64,000 nt of DNA, taken from Devosia sp. FJ2-5-3. Its GTDB lineage: Bacteria > Pseudomonadota > Alphaproteobacteria > Rhizobiales > Devosiaceae. Positions 1 through 8,368 of this stretch are shown piece by piece. The notes beneath the pieces are model-generated. The model was not told the origin of the DNA and made no database searches. It saw only the letters and a program-made list of their open reading frames with translations. The number at the start of each line of letters is the position of its first letter. Position 1 is the stretch's first letter. The stretch spans positions 2,452,501-2,516,500 of the forward strand of contig NZ_CP104007.1 of NCBI RefSeq assembly GCF_029201545.1, written 5' to 3'. The position numbers and the translations under genes were made by a program.

Positions 1-1
1 C

Positions 2-227
2 TCTGATCTCGCGATAGACAGCAAGCTTCGAGGCTGCGATTTGGTGAAGATCAAGGTCGGCACACTCGTGGCTTTACCGGCCATCCGCTCGCGGTCGATG
101 GTGATCCAGCAGAAGACAGGCAGACCCGTTCAGTGAGATCACTGGTGATACCAGAGCCATCCTCCTCGCCTTGGCTCGGGTGGACGTCGATGAGGCTCTG
201 TCGTTGTCAGGGGCTACCGAGATTTAA
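2..227 (+). pseudogene. Tyrosine recombinase (phage integrase) remnant
   Basis: Frame 2 from base 2 reads SDLAIDSKLRGCDLVKIKV and continues to IQQKTGRPVQ before a stop at 134-136. This is the usual block around the first catalytic arginine of tyrosine recombinases (LRxxDLvxlk, then QxKTGrPV). The expected continuation (EIT, then TRA) appears in the next frame from 129 and stops at 225-227. So the copy is frameshifted near 130-135, cut at the window edge, and lacks the HxxR and Tyr region. It looks like a scar of an integrated element at this end of the window. Confidence 0.65.
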
Positions 228-495
228 GCAAACGACTTCGCTGGCGGCCGTTGATGCACCGTCGGCGAAGCGCCCCATTCCAGTTGTTCCGTGAAGCTCG
301 TCGTTTTTCTAAGAGCTTTCGTTAGCTTCGGTAGGTGCAAACGGCCGGCGTTTTAGATGATGGACAGCTTGTAGGTCAGCCTGCTGCAGAAAGGCGGACA
401 CTCGGGCCGCCAGCCACTCTATTTTTCGCCTCTGGCTCAACGATTGCTATCAATGGGAGGCTCAATCTGCTCAAACGAAGAGTCAGGAGAGCACC

Positions 496-1497
496 ATGCC
501 TTTCAGCGACGAAACCCACCCCCTCTGGGAAGTAAAAAACTTGAAGCGGGCTCTGCATGCTGCAGGAGTCGCGCTGTGGTCGTGGACAATCGAAACCGAC
601 TCTTTCGCCATGGACGAGAAGGCATTTGAACTCTGGGGCCTGCCCGCTAGCGGCAATGTCACCTTCGAAGACCTGTCATCCCGTATCCATCCTGCCGATT
701 GGGACCGCGTGCGTGCGGCGTTTACGGCCACGCGGGCTATCATCGGCGCATATGAGATCGACTTCCGAATCCTGCTCGGCGAGGAGATCCGGTGGATCTC
801 TGCACGAGGCCTTGGAAACGATGAGGGTTTGCATGCCGGCCAGATGTCCGGCGTGTTCTTGGACGTCACCGGCAGAAAGCAAGCCGAGGAAGGCAATGAG
901 CTGCTCGCTGGCGAAATGAGCCATCGCGTTAAGAACCTGCTAGCCATTGCCGTCGGTCTCACCAACCTCACCTCGCGATCGACGACCACAGCTATGGAGA
1001 TGGCAAAGGAACTCACCAACCGTCTCACTGCACTGGGGCGGGCCCACGACCTGGTGAGGCCGCTCCCCGGGCATCAAGGCAGTGCGGCCCTGTTAGGCGA
1101 TCTGATCTCGGTGCTGCTGTCTCCCTACGATGACGAAGGTGCGTTCTCCGGGCGCGTACGCGTCGCAGTGCCACGCATGGGCATCGGTGAAGTGGCGGCC
1201 ACTACCTTGGCGCTGGTGGTCCATGAGCTGGCGACGAACTCGTTGAAGTACGGAGCGCTGTCGGCGTCATCAGGCATGCTGGACATTGCCGGGACAGGTT
1301 CGGACGACGAAATCCGTATCACTTGGACGGAACGCGGCGGTCCTTCTGTGGCCCCTCCGGCTGGAGAAGGCGGATATGGGAGCAAGCTCCTACACCGCAG
1401 CGTGAGCGGCCAACTGGGTGGCACGATCGCCTTTGACTGGTCCGATGAGGGCGTCATCGTAACCTTGACGCTTGATCCTAAAAGACTTGCCGCCTGA
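496..1497 (+). CDS. PAS-domain HWE-family sensor histidine kinase
   Basis: A soluble 333-residue sensor kinase. A PAS domain of the PAS_3 type occupies about residues 20-130 (FELWGLP, then IHPADWDRV, ending DVTGRKQAE). The HWE kinase core follows: H-box EMSHRVKNLLA with the likely phospho-acceptor His143, N-box HELATNSLKYGAL (His243, Asn248), and WTERGGP carrying the family Trp-x-Glu (Trp277, Glu279), then the GYGSKLL lid. There is no membrane segment, so the signal is probably cytosolic. HWE kinases are typical of Alphaproteobacteria and often feed light or general-stress signalling. No response regulator lies beside it, so its partner is encoded elsewhere. The start has a plausible AGGAG about 8 bases upstream. 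Confidence 0.9.
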   Translation: MPFSDETHPLWEVKNLKRALHAAGVALWSWTIETDSFAMDEKAFELWGLPASGNVTFEDLSSRIHPADWDRVRAAFTATRAIIGAYEIDFRILLGEEIRWISARGLGNDEGLHAGQMSGVFLDVTGRKQAEEGNELLAGEMSHRVKNLLAIAVGLTNLTSRSTTTAMEMAKELTNRLTALGRAHDLVRPLPGHQGSAALLGDLISVLLSPYDDEGAFSGRVRVAVPRMGIGEVAATTLALVVHELATNSLKYGALSASSGMLDIAGTGSDDEIRITWTERGGPSVAPPAGEGGYGSKLLHRSVSGQLGGTIAFDWSDEGVIVTLTLDPKRLAA

Positions 1498-1804
1498 TAC
1501 GGTTCGAAGAATATTAAATAAGTCCGATCATGTCCTTCGGTCGGCCTTCGAGGCACGGATGCGCCGGGCTCATTCACTCAGTTGTCGTGGCTGTAGTCGT
1601 TGCGATACGAGCGCTCGACCAAATTTCGGCGCTCTACGCACCGTATTTCAGGCGCCACATCTTTGCAGTGAAAGCGCGGCCACCGCTGGCGAACCCCTTC
1701 AAAACCGTCTGGTTATCGGGAGCATAGCGGGTGTCGCAGCTTGGCGCTGACGGCATGAGCGGCACCTGCCCACCAAATAGCTGTCGCAGGAACGTTTCGC
1801 TCCG
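1498..1804. other. Intergenic stretch with no recognised gene
   Basis: Between the HWE kinase stop and the end of the frameshifted hydrolase. Short open frames exist on both strands, but none has a recognisable motif or a convincing ribosome-binding site. I see no clear terminator. Confidence 0.5.
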
Positions 1805-2442
1805 TCAGGCCCGGCTAGAAATTACGGCGGCACACATCTCCTCCGCGGTGACCGTCTCAACCTGCATCCCAAACCGGCTCCGATAGATGCCCAGCATGGC
1901 GTCGTGCGTGGAATCGGCTCCCGAACACACTGCGTCTGAGACGATGATGACCCGATAGCTGCGGTCGATGGCGCCCATAACCGTGGCAAGCACGCAGACC
2001 TCGGTTTCCGCCCCCGAGATGAAGAGCGTGTCGACCTCGGCAGCCTTCAGCCTTGTCTGCAGCAGTCCGTCCGCCCATGCCGACATGACATATTTGTCGG
2101 CGACTTGCGCAGGCGGGATGAAAGTCCTGAGCTCTAGAACGATTTCAATAAGGTCCGGATGAAGCCGGTCGCGGGTCATGCTGGCCAGCGCTCATAGTAG
2201 CGCCGCCACGTTCCGGACACCTGCTCCGCGCAGTAGGGTGGGAGGAACCGCGTGAAGATCGTGCGAGCCGGATCGAGCTCGACCAGATTGACTACCTTGG
2301 GCAGAACCCGTTCCATCCAGGGGGTATGCCATTCGGTCGCTTCGGCAAACATGCGTTGCATGTCGATGCAGAGATGCACCCAATTGTTGCCGAGTGGTCC
2401 AAGCCGCAGTCCTTCTCCCAGTGGCTGCTCGTCGATCGCCAT
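1805..2442 (-). pseudogene. Isochorismatase-like cysteine hydrolase, frameshifted
   Basis: Two overlapping frames together make one complete cysteine hydrolase of the isochorismatase superfamily. The 5' part (2176-2442) contains the catalytic Asp in CIDMQRMF and ends GTWRRYYERWPA. The 3' part (1805-2179) contains the Lys (VADKYVMSAW) and nucleophile region SGAETEVCVLATVMGA with the active Cys. At the junction near 2178, adding one base after TGGCC would give ERWPSMTRDRL and restore a single frame. All three catalytic positions (Asp, Lys, Cys) are intact. So this is either a recent one-base deletion or a sequencing or assembly error. The substrate is unknown; the family includes nicotinamidases and N-carbamoyl hydrolases. 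Confidence 0.8.
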
Positions 2443-2457
2443 CGCTTCCCTCGACCG

Positions 2458-2652
2458 TTAACGCTGCCGCGCAGCGACTGGGACGCTCAGGCCAGTTCGA
2501 CCATCGTCCCCCGGGTAAACGCCGAGGCTGTGTCTTGTGGGCCTCTGCGGCTTCCAGTGGCGGGTGATTTGACCTCCTGGTCGCCGGGCGGCAGGACGCT
2601 GACCCATTAACCAGTCCCTCACGATGACGTTGATCGCGTCGTCATAACTCAT
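2458..2652 (-). CDS. Small hypothetical ORF (64 aa), doubtful
   Basis: An open frame just upstream of the frameshifted hydrolase, same strand. Its first 18 residues (MSYDDAINVIVRDWLMGQ) look like an ordinary amphipathic helix. The remainder is rich in Arg, Pro and Gly, as expected for a non-coding frame. It may be the start of a small protein whose tail is frameshifted. I do not recognise the family. Confidence 0.25.
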   Translation of the reverse strand: MSYDDAINVIVRDWLMGQRPAARRPGGQITRHWKPQRPTRHSLGVYPGDDGRTGLSVPVAARQR

Positions 2653-2731
2653 CCAGCCGCGGGCGGCTGGCTATGGTTGGCAGAGAATTGCTCGCAACCA
2701 TCGCGCATTTCCTCTTCAAGCTTGGCCGCGG

Positions 2732-2941
2732 TCATTGCGGCCCAGATCCTTCATTCTTGGGTCGGGGCGGTGCCTTGCCATCATGCGCATAGCTGTTAGG
2801 GCCGATATCGGGTCCCTTGCGTCGCCGGGTGCCACCCGGATGGGGGATCTTATCGTAATCTTCTTCGGTCGAAGGATGCGGATCGGCGGCGTCATTGACG
2901 CCACTGGTGCCTTCGCCTGTGGGCAGGCCATCGTGCGTCAT
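2732..2941 (-). CDS. Small disordered hypothetical protein (69 aa)
   Basis: A hydrophilic, Gly/Pro/Asp-rich protein without predicted helices, for example the segments DYDKIPHPGGTRRRKGPD and IGPNSYAHDGKAPP. Its ATG overlaps the stop of the DUF3606 gene upstream (ATGA at 2938-2941). That overlap suggests translational coupling and supports this being a real gene. The function is unknown. Composition and linkage suggest a small stress-type protein, but that is inference. Confidence 0.5.
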   Translation of the reverse strand: MTHDGLPTGEGTSGVNDAADPHPSTEEDYDKIPHPGGTRRRKGPDIGPNSYAHDGKAPPRPKNEGSGPQ

Positions 2942-3102
2942 TTCGAAGCCAGCTTTTTCTCGACGGCCTTGCGGCTGTTACCTTCCGACTTCACCGCATC
3001 CTTGACCGCGGTTTTCGAAGTGCCGGTCTTATCCGCCTCATACTCGACTTCGTAATCTTGGCTTCCGGCGACACGGGAACGGTCCTGCTTGGTATTGGGC
3101 AT
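2938..3102 (-). CDS. DUF3606-type small protein (54 aa)
   Basis: The sequence from MPNTKQDRSRVAGSQDYEVE onward matches the DUF3606 pattern: a short basic start, DRxRVxxxxdYEV, then a helical stretch with Thr/Ala and Val-Lys, and a Lys-rich C-terminus (KAVEKKLASK). An upstream in-frame ATG at 3156 would add 18 residues foreign to the family, so 3102 was chosen; GGAG sits just before it. DUF3606 proteins are tiny, common in Rhizobiales, and of unknown function. It overlaps the next gene by 4 bases. Confidence 0.7.
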   Translation of the reverse strand: MPNTKQDRSRVAGSQDYEVEYEADKTGTSKTAVKDAVKSEGNSRKAVEKKLASK

Positions 3103-3200
3103 TGGTGATCTCCAGCTCGGTCCCATTCCAACGCGGCGAAGAATCAAAAAGTTCATCCCGTAACAGAAAGCAGATTTTCATCCGAACCAGCACGCGTCCT

Positions 3201-3404
3201 TTATGGATGAGACCCGCCCCTGACTTTTGCGCCCAGGCGATCGAGGCCGGACGCGGTCAGTCTAGGACCATCCTCTTTCTGCTCTATCAGCGCCAGCGAC
3301 AGCAGCTTGGCGAAATGGTGCGGGTCAATTTCAAGAGGCTGGGTCGAAGCCTGGAACCGCCGCAGAGTTTGCAGTTCGTCAGGCGTAAGGTCGTCGTCCG
3401 TCAT
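3201..3404 (-). CDS. Small hypothetical protein (67 aa)
   Basis: From MTDDDLTPDELQTLRRF the protein is two or three helices followed by a beta-hairpin-like end (LIEQKEDGPRLTASGLDRL). This resembles the small winged-helix-like hypothetical proteins in which a 'T-x-x-G' segment follows a leucine-rich helix. The start at 3404 was preferred to the upstream ATG at 3500, whose extra 32 residues look non-coding. It probably does not belong to the DUF3606 operon, being 98 bases upstream with its own frame. Function unknown. Confidence 0.5.
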   Translation of the reverse strand: MTDDDLTPDELQTLRRFQASTQPLEIDPHHFAKLLSLALIEQKEDGPRLTASGLDRLGAKVRGGSHP

Positions 3405-3582
3405 GGCGTGCTCCAATCTGTGCGGGAACAACCAGCAGGCGGGCCATCGGTTGCCGAAACGAGTGTTTCGTGCGCCGACTCCGCCGCCCACGGAGCTCAC
3501 GGCGCCGCCAGTAGTTTGTTGTTGTCGTGGAACTGCTGCCTATCGACACCGTTACCAAGCATCCAACAGAGGAGTGCCACCC

Positions 3583-3720
3583 ATGCTGGAGATTGTCGAA
3601 GGCATGCCAGAGGGCGGCAAGATGCAGCAGCTGCAGGGCGTTCCATCTGCCTTCACGCCAGACTATGCGCCTGAAGAATTCTACGAGATCGCGTCCAAGC
3701 TCTCCAAGGCATCGCGCTAG
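3583..3720 (+). CDS. Small hypothetical protein (45 aa)
   Basis: A 45-codon frame beginning MLEIVEGMPEGGKMQQLQGV and ending in a short acidic then basic helix (EEFYEIASKLSKASR). It is preceded by a strong Shine-Dalgarno AGAGGAG (3568-3574) at good spacing. A GC-rich, T-tailed hairpin follows the stop. That layout supports a real monocistronic small gene. I do not recognise it. Confidence 0.5.
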   Translation: MLEIVEGMPEGGKMQQLQGVPSAFTPDYAPEEFYEIASKLSKASR

Positions 3721-3729
3721 AAATCCTCT

Positions 3730-3757
3730 CGGGGCCGCCTCGGGCCGCCCGTTTTTG
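3730..3757 (+). terminator. Possible rho-independent terminator
   Basis: An imperfect GC-rich inverted repeat (CGGGGCC facing GCCCG) is followed by GTTTTTG, just after the 45-aa gene. The stem is short and imperfect, so the call is tentative. Confidence 0.4.
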
Positions 3758-3789
3758 CTTCCGCTGCTTCTCAACACGAAGTCATCCCT

Positions 3790-4935
3790 ATGCCCCTGAT
3801 GATCGTCTTCCGCTTTGTCTTCATCCTGCTCTCCCTTTGTATCCTGGGGCTGGCGGCCTACTTGCTCTGGAACTGGTATGACGGGGATCTCATCCGGCGA
3901 GCCGATGGCAGCCTCGTTCGCGTGCGGTCCGACTGGCTGCTCTGGGCCGGCATTGCCCTGTTGGCCCTGTCTTTTATTGGCCGCCCTCTCGTCACCTTGT
4001 TGCTCGCCAAGCCGGATACTGATCCGACATCGGCAAAAAGGGTTTCGGGCACTTTGGTGGCCGGAGCCAGCGGGTCGAGCCTTTATGTCGAGCAACAGGG
4101 GTCGCCAGACGCACCACCCATTGTCCTGGTCCATGGCTGGGCAATGGACAGCACGATCTGGTTTTATGCCAAGCGCGACCTGTCTCGGAACTTTCGCATC
4201 ATATCTTGGGACCTGCCGGGGATGGGGCGCTCGCGGCCGGTTTCGGGCTCCGCCATCGGCCTCACCGAATTTGCCCAGGATCTCAAGACCGTGATCGGCC
4301 TGGCTGGCGATCGCAAGGTCGTACTCGTCGGCCACAGCATCGGTGGCATGACCATCCAGACACTGGCGCGTGACGATGCGGCGTTCTTTAACGCCCACGT
4401 TGCCGGTACTGTTCTGGTCAACACCACCTACACCAATCCCCTGAAGACCATGATCCTGAGCGGTTTGGCGCAGGCCATTCGGTGGCCGCTGCTCGAACCG
4501 CTGATGCGTCTGGGCATCCTGTTGCAGCCGCTGGTCTGGCTGGGTGCCTGGCAGAGCTATTTCAGCGGTTCGGCCCATATGGCCAACCGGCTTGGCTTCG
4601 GCAAATACGTGACCCGCAGCCAGCTCGAGCACACGACCCTGCTGGCCACCCGCAACCCTCCCGGCAATATTCACCGGGGCAACTTGGCGATGTTCCGTTG
4701 GGATGCAACCGGTGCCATGGCCAGGGTTAGCCCGCCCTTGCTGGTGCTGTCAGGCGAATTGGACATCGTCACCAGGCCCGAGGCCGGCGAGATCATTGCC
4801 CTGGACCATAAAGGCGCCGACTTCCGCAGGATCGACGGAGTCAATCACATGGGATTTTTGGAGCGACCGTCTGAGTATAATGCTGCTATCGAGGGCTTTG
4901 CCCTCAACGCCCACGCAGCGGCTTCGGTCATCTAG
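3790..4935 (+). CDS. Membrane-anchored alpha/beta hydrolase
   Basis: 381 residues. Two N-terminal hydrophobic segments (about 4-28 and 48-72) form a membrane hairpin. A classic alpha/beta-hydrolase fold starts near residue 90. Visible elements are the oxyanion-hole motif LVHGWAMD, the nucleophile elbow GHSIGG (Ser183), a probable acid in SGELDIVT (Asp325) and the catalytic His in GVNHMGFL (His353). The triad is complete, so it should be an active esterase, lipase or peptidase-like enzyme acting at the membrane. The substrate cannot be told from sequence. It stands alone, with a weak ribosome-binding site; a second ATG three codons in (3799) is equally possible. Confidence 0.85.
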   Translation: MPLMIVFRFVFILLSLCILGLAAYLLWNWYDGDLIRRADGSLVRVRSDWLLWAGIALLALSFIGRPLVTLLLAKPDTDPTSAKRVSGTLVAGASGSSLYVEQQGSPDAPPIVLVHGWAMDSTIWFYAKRDLSRNFRIISWDLPGMGRSRPVSGSAIGLTEFAQDLKTVIGLAGDRKVVLVGHSIGGMTIQTLARDDAAFFNAHVAGTVLVNTTYTNPLKTMILSGLAQAIRWPLLEPLMRLGILLQPLVWLGAWQSYFSGSAHMANRLGFGKYVTRSQLEHTTLLATRNPPGNIHRGNLAMFRWDATGAMARVSPPLLVLSGELDIVTRPEAGEIIALDHKGADFRRIDGVNHMGFLERPSEYNAAIEGFALNAHAAASVI

Positions 4936-4988
4936 GCGGTCCTGAGGATTACTTCGCCGGTCTGGTTCTAAGGGCACGGAACGCAATA

Positions 4989-5009
4989 GGAGCGCCACAC
5001 AGGCGCCCC
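4989..5009 (-). terminator. Hairpin after the DUF892 gene
   Basis: An inverted repeat around AGCGCC / GGCGCC with a short loop lies just downstream of the DUF892 stop and between convergent genes. There is no strong T-run, so it is a weak terminator candidate. Confidence 0.35.
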
Positions 5010-5020
5010 TGACTGTCGAG

Positions 5021-5530
5021 CTATTTTTTCGCCGTCTCGCCGGCTTCCTTGAGCGCGGCGAACTTGAGCGTTACCATTTCTATGTTTTCATCGAGCCATT
5101 TGGCCATGGCGAGCTCTTCTTCCAGGTTCAGTTCGAGGTCGGAAATGGCCGTAGTGTTGCCGCTGGCGTCCGCAAGGGCGATAAGCGATTTGTAGGCCGC
5201 GATTTCGAAGTTTTCGAAGGCGAAGTTGGCCATAGAATTCTTGAGGATTTCATCGGGCGCCACGGTGTGACCAACGGCTGCCAAGGAGCCTGCCAGGGAG
5301 AGCGCCAGATCCTTCAGCGATGATTTGTCTTCACCGAGCGTTTCGAGAATGCGCTCGAGGCGTGCGATCTGACCTTCTGTTTCGGTAATGTGCTTCTGGA
5401 TCTGGGCTTCGACTTCGGGATAATTTTCAATACGGCTTGCTTGCGGCTTCATGATTGAGAGGGCCTGGTTCTCCATCGCATGAGCATTCTTGAGGCCGGT
5501 CACGAATAAATCCTGAGCTGTAGTGGTCAT
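5021..5530 (-). CDS. DUF892 (YciE/YciF-type) ferritin-like protein
   Basis: 169 residues, almost entirely helical: LFVTGLKNAHAMENQALSI, then IQKHITETEGQIARLERI and FAFENFEIAAYKSLI. The recurring Glu/His positions are those of the DUF892 four-helix ferritin-like fold (YciE/YciF). These proteins are induced by osmotic or general stress in many bacteria; a di-metal site is expected, but enzymatic activity is not established. The start at 5530 has GGAG at proper spacing; longer frames upstream add non-family sequence. It lies 89 bases downstream of treY on the same strand, so the two stress-related genes may be cotranscribed. Confidence 0.88.
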   Translation of the reverse strand: MTTTAQDLFVTGLKNAHAMENQALSIMKPQASRIENYPEVEAQIQKHITETEGQIARLERILETLGEDKSSLKDLALSLAGSLAAVGHTVAPDEILKNSMANFAFENFEIAAYKSLIALADASGNTTAISDLELNLEEELAMAKWLDENIEMVTLKFAALKEAGETAKK

Positions 5531-5619
5531 TGATGGTCTCCTGTTTAGAATGCCGCAACGGCCGGTTGACGCCATGGGTTGCGGGCCCTGGCATGAGGTA
5601 GAAACCCCCAGCATCGTGG

Positions 5620-7851
5620 TTATCGCCAAGCGATGACAAGCCTAAGGTCGCCCGAGCCGCTCTGCCATATGGGCGTTCCCGCGACCTCCCGTCCCAGAGT
5701 GACAGCAAGCGTGCGGCCTTCTCCCGTTCGGCGAAGAATGGTTCCGCTGTCCTGATCGACTGCGGCGACCGCAGTGGAGAAGAAGGACGCTTGATCCCTG
5801 CGCAGTGCGAGCAGCAGGCGAGTGAGCCTGACTTTATCGCCGCCAAAACCTTGGCTGTCTGCGAGGTTCAGCATGGTGGACCAATCCACTGGTAACCGGT
5901 TGTCCGGATCTGTTAGAGCGAAGAATGGGGCCTCAGCTCCCCGGTAGATGTCCGGAAAGCCTGGAAGCAAGCATTTTAGCGCCAGTTGAGCGAGCGACAG
6001 CGCTTGCCCGGCTTCGACCAACTTCCTGAGCGCGGTAGGTTCACCCTTCTGCCAATGATCGCACAAGATGTCGGAGAAACTGTCCGCTGCCCCTTCCACG
6101 GTGGCATTGGGCTTGGTCCAGTAACTTTCCAGCTTAGCCTCTCGCAGAGCCTTTTGGTTGTGCTGGCGGAGACGAAGCTTGAGCGCCTGCGGCTCCACTC
6201 CCCACAAGGCCAGCACGGACTGAACGATATACCATCGCCAGCGCCTCGGGAGCGCATCAGGCGCAAGGCGGTCGGCGTCCGCAACCAAAGAGTGAAACGC
6301 GTCGGGATAGTGACTAATAGCCACCACACGCATCCGGCTATCCTCTGAACGCTTGGTGTCGTGAGAGGACGTCAGCGTCATCTCACTGGAACGGCGCTCC
6401 GCGAGGAATGCATTGGCTTCATCGTCTGACACTGTCGGTTGCTCGGGTTCCGCACCGACTTCGTTGGCGGCTAGATAGCGCGTCCATCGAAAGCCGGCTG
6501 TGTCCTCTTGTGCCTTTGCCAGAAGCGCCCCCGACACCTGCTGGAGGCGTGTCGCGAACCGGCGGTCAGCATGGTTTGCGGGTTCGATAAGATGATGGGC
6601 GAGCCGCTCAACAATACGGGACGAGCGAACGCGGCCCTTGGCGCGCTCGACTATTTGTTCCATGAGCGCTCGATCCTCACCCGATGCCGCAGCGTCGTTC
6701 AAATAAGTCCTGTAGCGCGGCATGCCCAGCAAGAGCTGGGTGATGCCCTCACGCAGGCCCTCGGGACCGGGCTCGACGCCGGGATCGTCGGCCAGGCACG
6801 CTCCGGCGATTGTGGAAAGCTGGTGCAATTCTGCTGATAGTTCATTGTGCAGGATTTCCAGCTTTGCGGCTTCAAGCGCGGTAGAGAATTCCTCTTCGAC
6901 GCCGGTATAACGTCGCCATAGAGGCGTAAGCGTCTCGATACCGTTCGCGTCGGTCAGTAAACGCGCAATCAGACTTGAGGCTTCGTACCCCGTTGTTCCG
7001 ACCGTCTTCCAACGGCGATCGAGCTTTTCGTCACCCACGAGGATTTTTTCTACCCAGACCGGCGTTTCCGGCAGATATTCGGCGAGGCGGTCCAGGTAAC
7101 TTTTGGGGTCCGCGAGCCCGTCGATGTGATCCACCCGCAAACCGTCCACCAGACCGGCGTGGACAAGATCGATGATTAGCCGGTGGGTGGCTTCGAACAC
7201 GGCTGTTTCTTCAACTCGCATGCCGATTAAGGATGTGACGTTGAAGAAACGTCGATGGGTGATACCGTCCCGCTCGAGTTCCCAATGGCGCAGGCGCCAG
7301 TGCTGTCGATCATGTAGGATAGACGGGTCCTCAACCCTATCGGCCTCTCCCCCCTCCATAGCCAATGGGATTTCCGTCTCAGCGAAGCACAAATTCCCAT
7401 TCCTTACCGAGAAGTCGCCTCGCGACTGCATGACCTTGAACGGCTCCGGCAACCAGGGAAGCACAAGCGGTCCGGAAGACCAATCAATGTCGAAAAAGGA
7501 GGCGAAGGGGCTTTGCGGGCCATGCCGCAAGACATCCTTCAACCATTCGTTTTCGGGGGTGAATGCCGTGTGATTGGGGACAATATCGAGAATGATACCG
7601 AGGCCCACGGCGTGTGCAGCGCGAGCCAGCTTCTCAAAGTCTTCTCTGCCTCCAAGGGAGGGTTCAATTCTTGTCGGATCCAATATGTCGTAGCCATGTG
7701 TGGAGCCTTCAGAGGCGGCGAAAATTGGCGACAGATAGATGTGTGAGACGCCGAGGCCCACGAGATAGTCGAAGTGATGCTCCACGTGGCCAAAGGTGAC
7801 ACCCCCACGCATTTGGATGCGATAGGTCGCAGAAGGAAGAGGCTGGATCAA
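5620..7851 (-). CDS. treY: Maltooligosyltrehalose synthase (TreY)
   Basis: 743 residues of the GH13 TreY family, which turns the reducing end of maltooligosaccharides into a trehalosyl unit. Seen: ATYRIQMRGGVTF at the start, the IYLSPIFAASEGSTHGYD block, DIVPNH, nucleophile region DGLRVDHIDGL (Asp241), a probable acid in WVEKIL (Glu268) and SSHDTKRSEDSRMR, the TreY-specific form of the NHD motif. It is somewhat shorter than many TreY proteins but has all core blocks. The first codon is TTG at 7851, with GCAGG upstream. No TreZ hydrolase or TreX debranching enzyme is in the window, although treY usually sits with treZ. Confidence 0.93.
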   Translation of the reverse strand: MIQPLPSATYRIQMRGGVTFGHVEHHFDYLVGLGVSHIYLSPIFAASEGSTHGYDILDPTRIEPSLGGREDFEKLARAAHAVGLGIILDIVPNHTAFTPENEWLKDVLRHGPQSPFASFFDIDWSSGPLVLPWLPEPFKVMQSRGDFSVRNGNLCFAETEIPLAMEGGEADRVEDPSILHDRQHWRLRHWELERDGITHRRFFNVTSLIGMRVEETAVFEATHRLIIDLVHAGLVDGLRVDHIDGLADPKSYLDRLAEYLPETPVWVEKILVGDEKLDRRWKTVGTTGYEASSLIARLLTDANGIETLTPLWRRYTGVEEEFSTALEAAKLEILHNELSAELHQLSTIAGACLADDPGVEPGPEGLREGITQLLLGMPRYRTYLNDAAASGEDRALMEQIVERAKGRVRSSRIVERLAHHLIEPANHADRRFATRLQQVSGALLAKAQEDTAGFRWTRYLAANEVGAEPEQPTVSDDEANAFLAERRSSEMTLTSSHDTKRSEDSRMRVVAISHYPDAFHSLVADADRLAPDALPRRWRWYIVQSVLALWGVEPQALKLRLRQHNQKALREAKLESYWTKPNATVEGAADSFSDILCDHWQKGEPTALRKLVEAGQALSLAQLALKCLLPGFPDIYRGAEAPFFALTDPDNRLPVDWSTMLNLADSQGFGGDKVRLTRLLLALRRDQASFFSTAVAAVDQDSGTILRRTGEGRTLAVTLGREVAGTPIWQSGSGDLRLVIAWR

Positions 7852-8173
7852 TTGGAAGGAACCTGCAGATCGGGCTGGGCGGGAATGCTGAACTCCGACG
7901 CCAATGGCCTAGCTGGAGGGAAGTTCCCAAACATGCCGAGCGCCCTCACAGGCGATACAATAGGACCGCCGAGATGAGTTTATCCGGTTGATTTCGGAAC
8001 GTTCGGACGACAATGACCATTCATCGGTGGAGTGTACCCTGCGTATTTGCACACCCTCACCTGGCAGATACTCCCACTCTTGAGCAGGTGGCGACACGCT
8101 GAACTATATAGATCCGTGAAGCGTCTTCACCTCGTTGGCCGGGGCATGCCAAATTGCAGATGGAGAAAGTCCT
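7852..8173. other. Divergent intergenic region between treY and the small membrane protein
   Basis: About 320 bases upstream of two divergent genes. It should hold both promoters, but I found no clear operator, repeat or RNA in it. Small open frames here lack family features. Confidence 0.5.
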
Positions 8174-8368
8174 ATGAGCACGCCTGAAAAGCCAAATGTC
8201 GAATTTGAGGCACCCGAGGACAAGCCAACTGCCGAGGAGCTCTATAGCGACCCAGCCGAACGCATTGTCTTCGGCAAGCAGGGTGGCATGGTCGGGTTCT
8301 GGCGGTTCATTATTCCCCTCATCGTTCTCCTTGTCGCCGCAGCCGTATTTTTCGCGACCGTCAGCTAG
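8174..8368 (+). CDS. Small single-span membrane protein (64 aa)
   Basis: From MSTPEKPNVEFEAPEDKP, an acidic cytosolic N-terminus of about 38 residues is followed by one hydrophobic helix (WRFIIPLIVLLVAAAVFFATV) that ends the protein. The start at 8174 has GGAGA at good spacing; an upstream ATG at 8135 has none. The family is not recognised. Its last bases overlap the end of the truncated solute-binding gene on the other strand. Confidence 0.6.
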   Translation: MSTPEKPNVEFEAPEDKPTAEELYSDPAERIVFGKQGGMVGFWRFIIPLIVLLVAAAVFFATVS

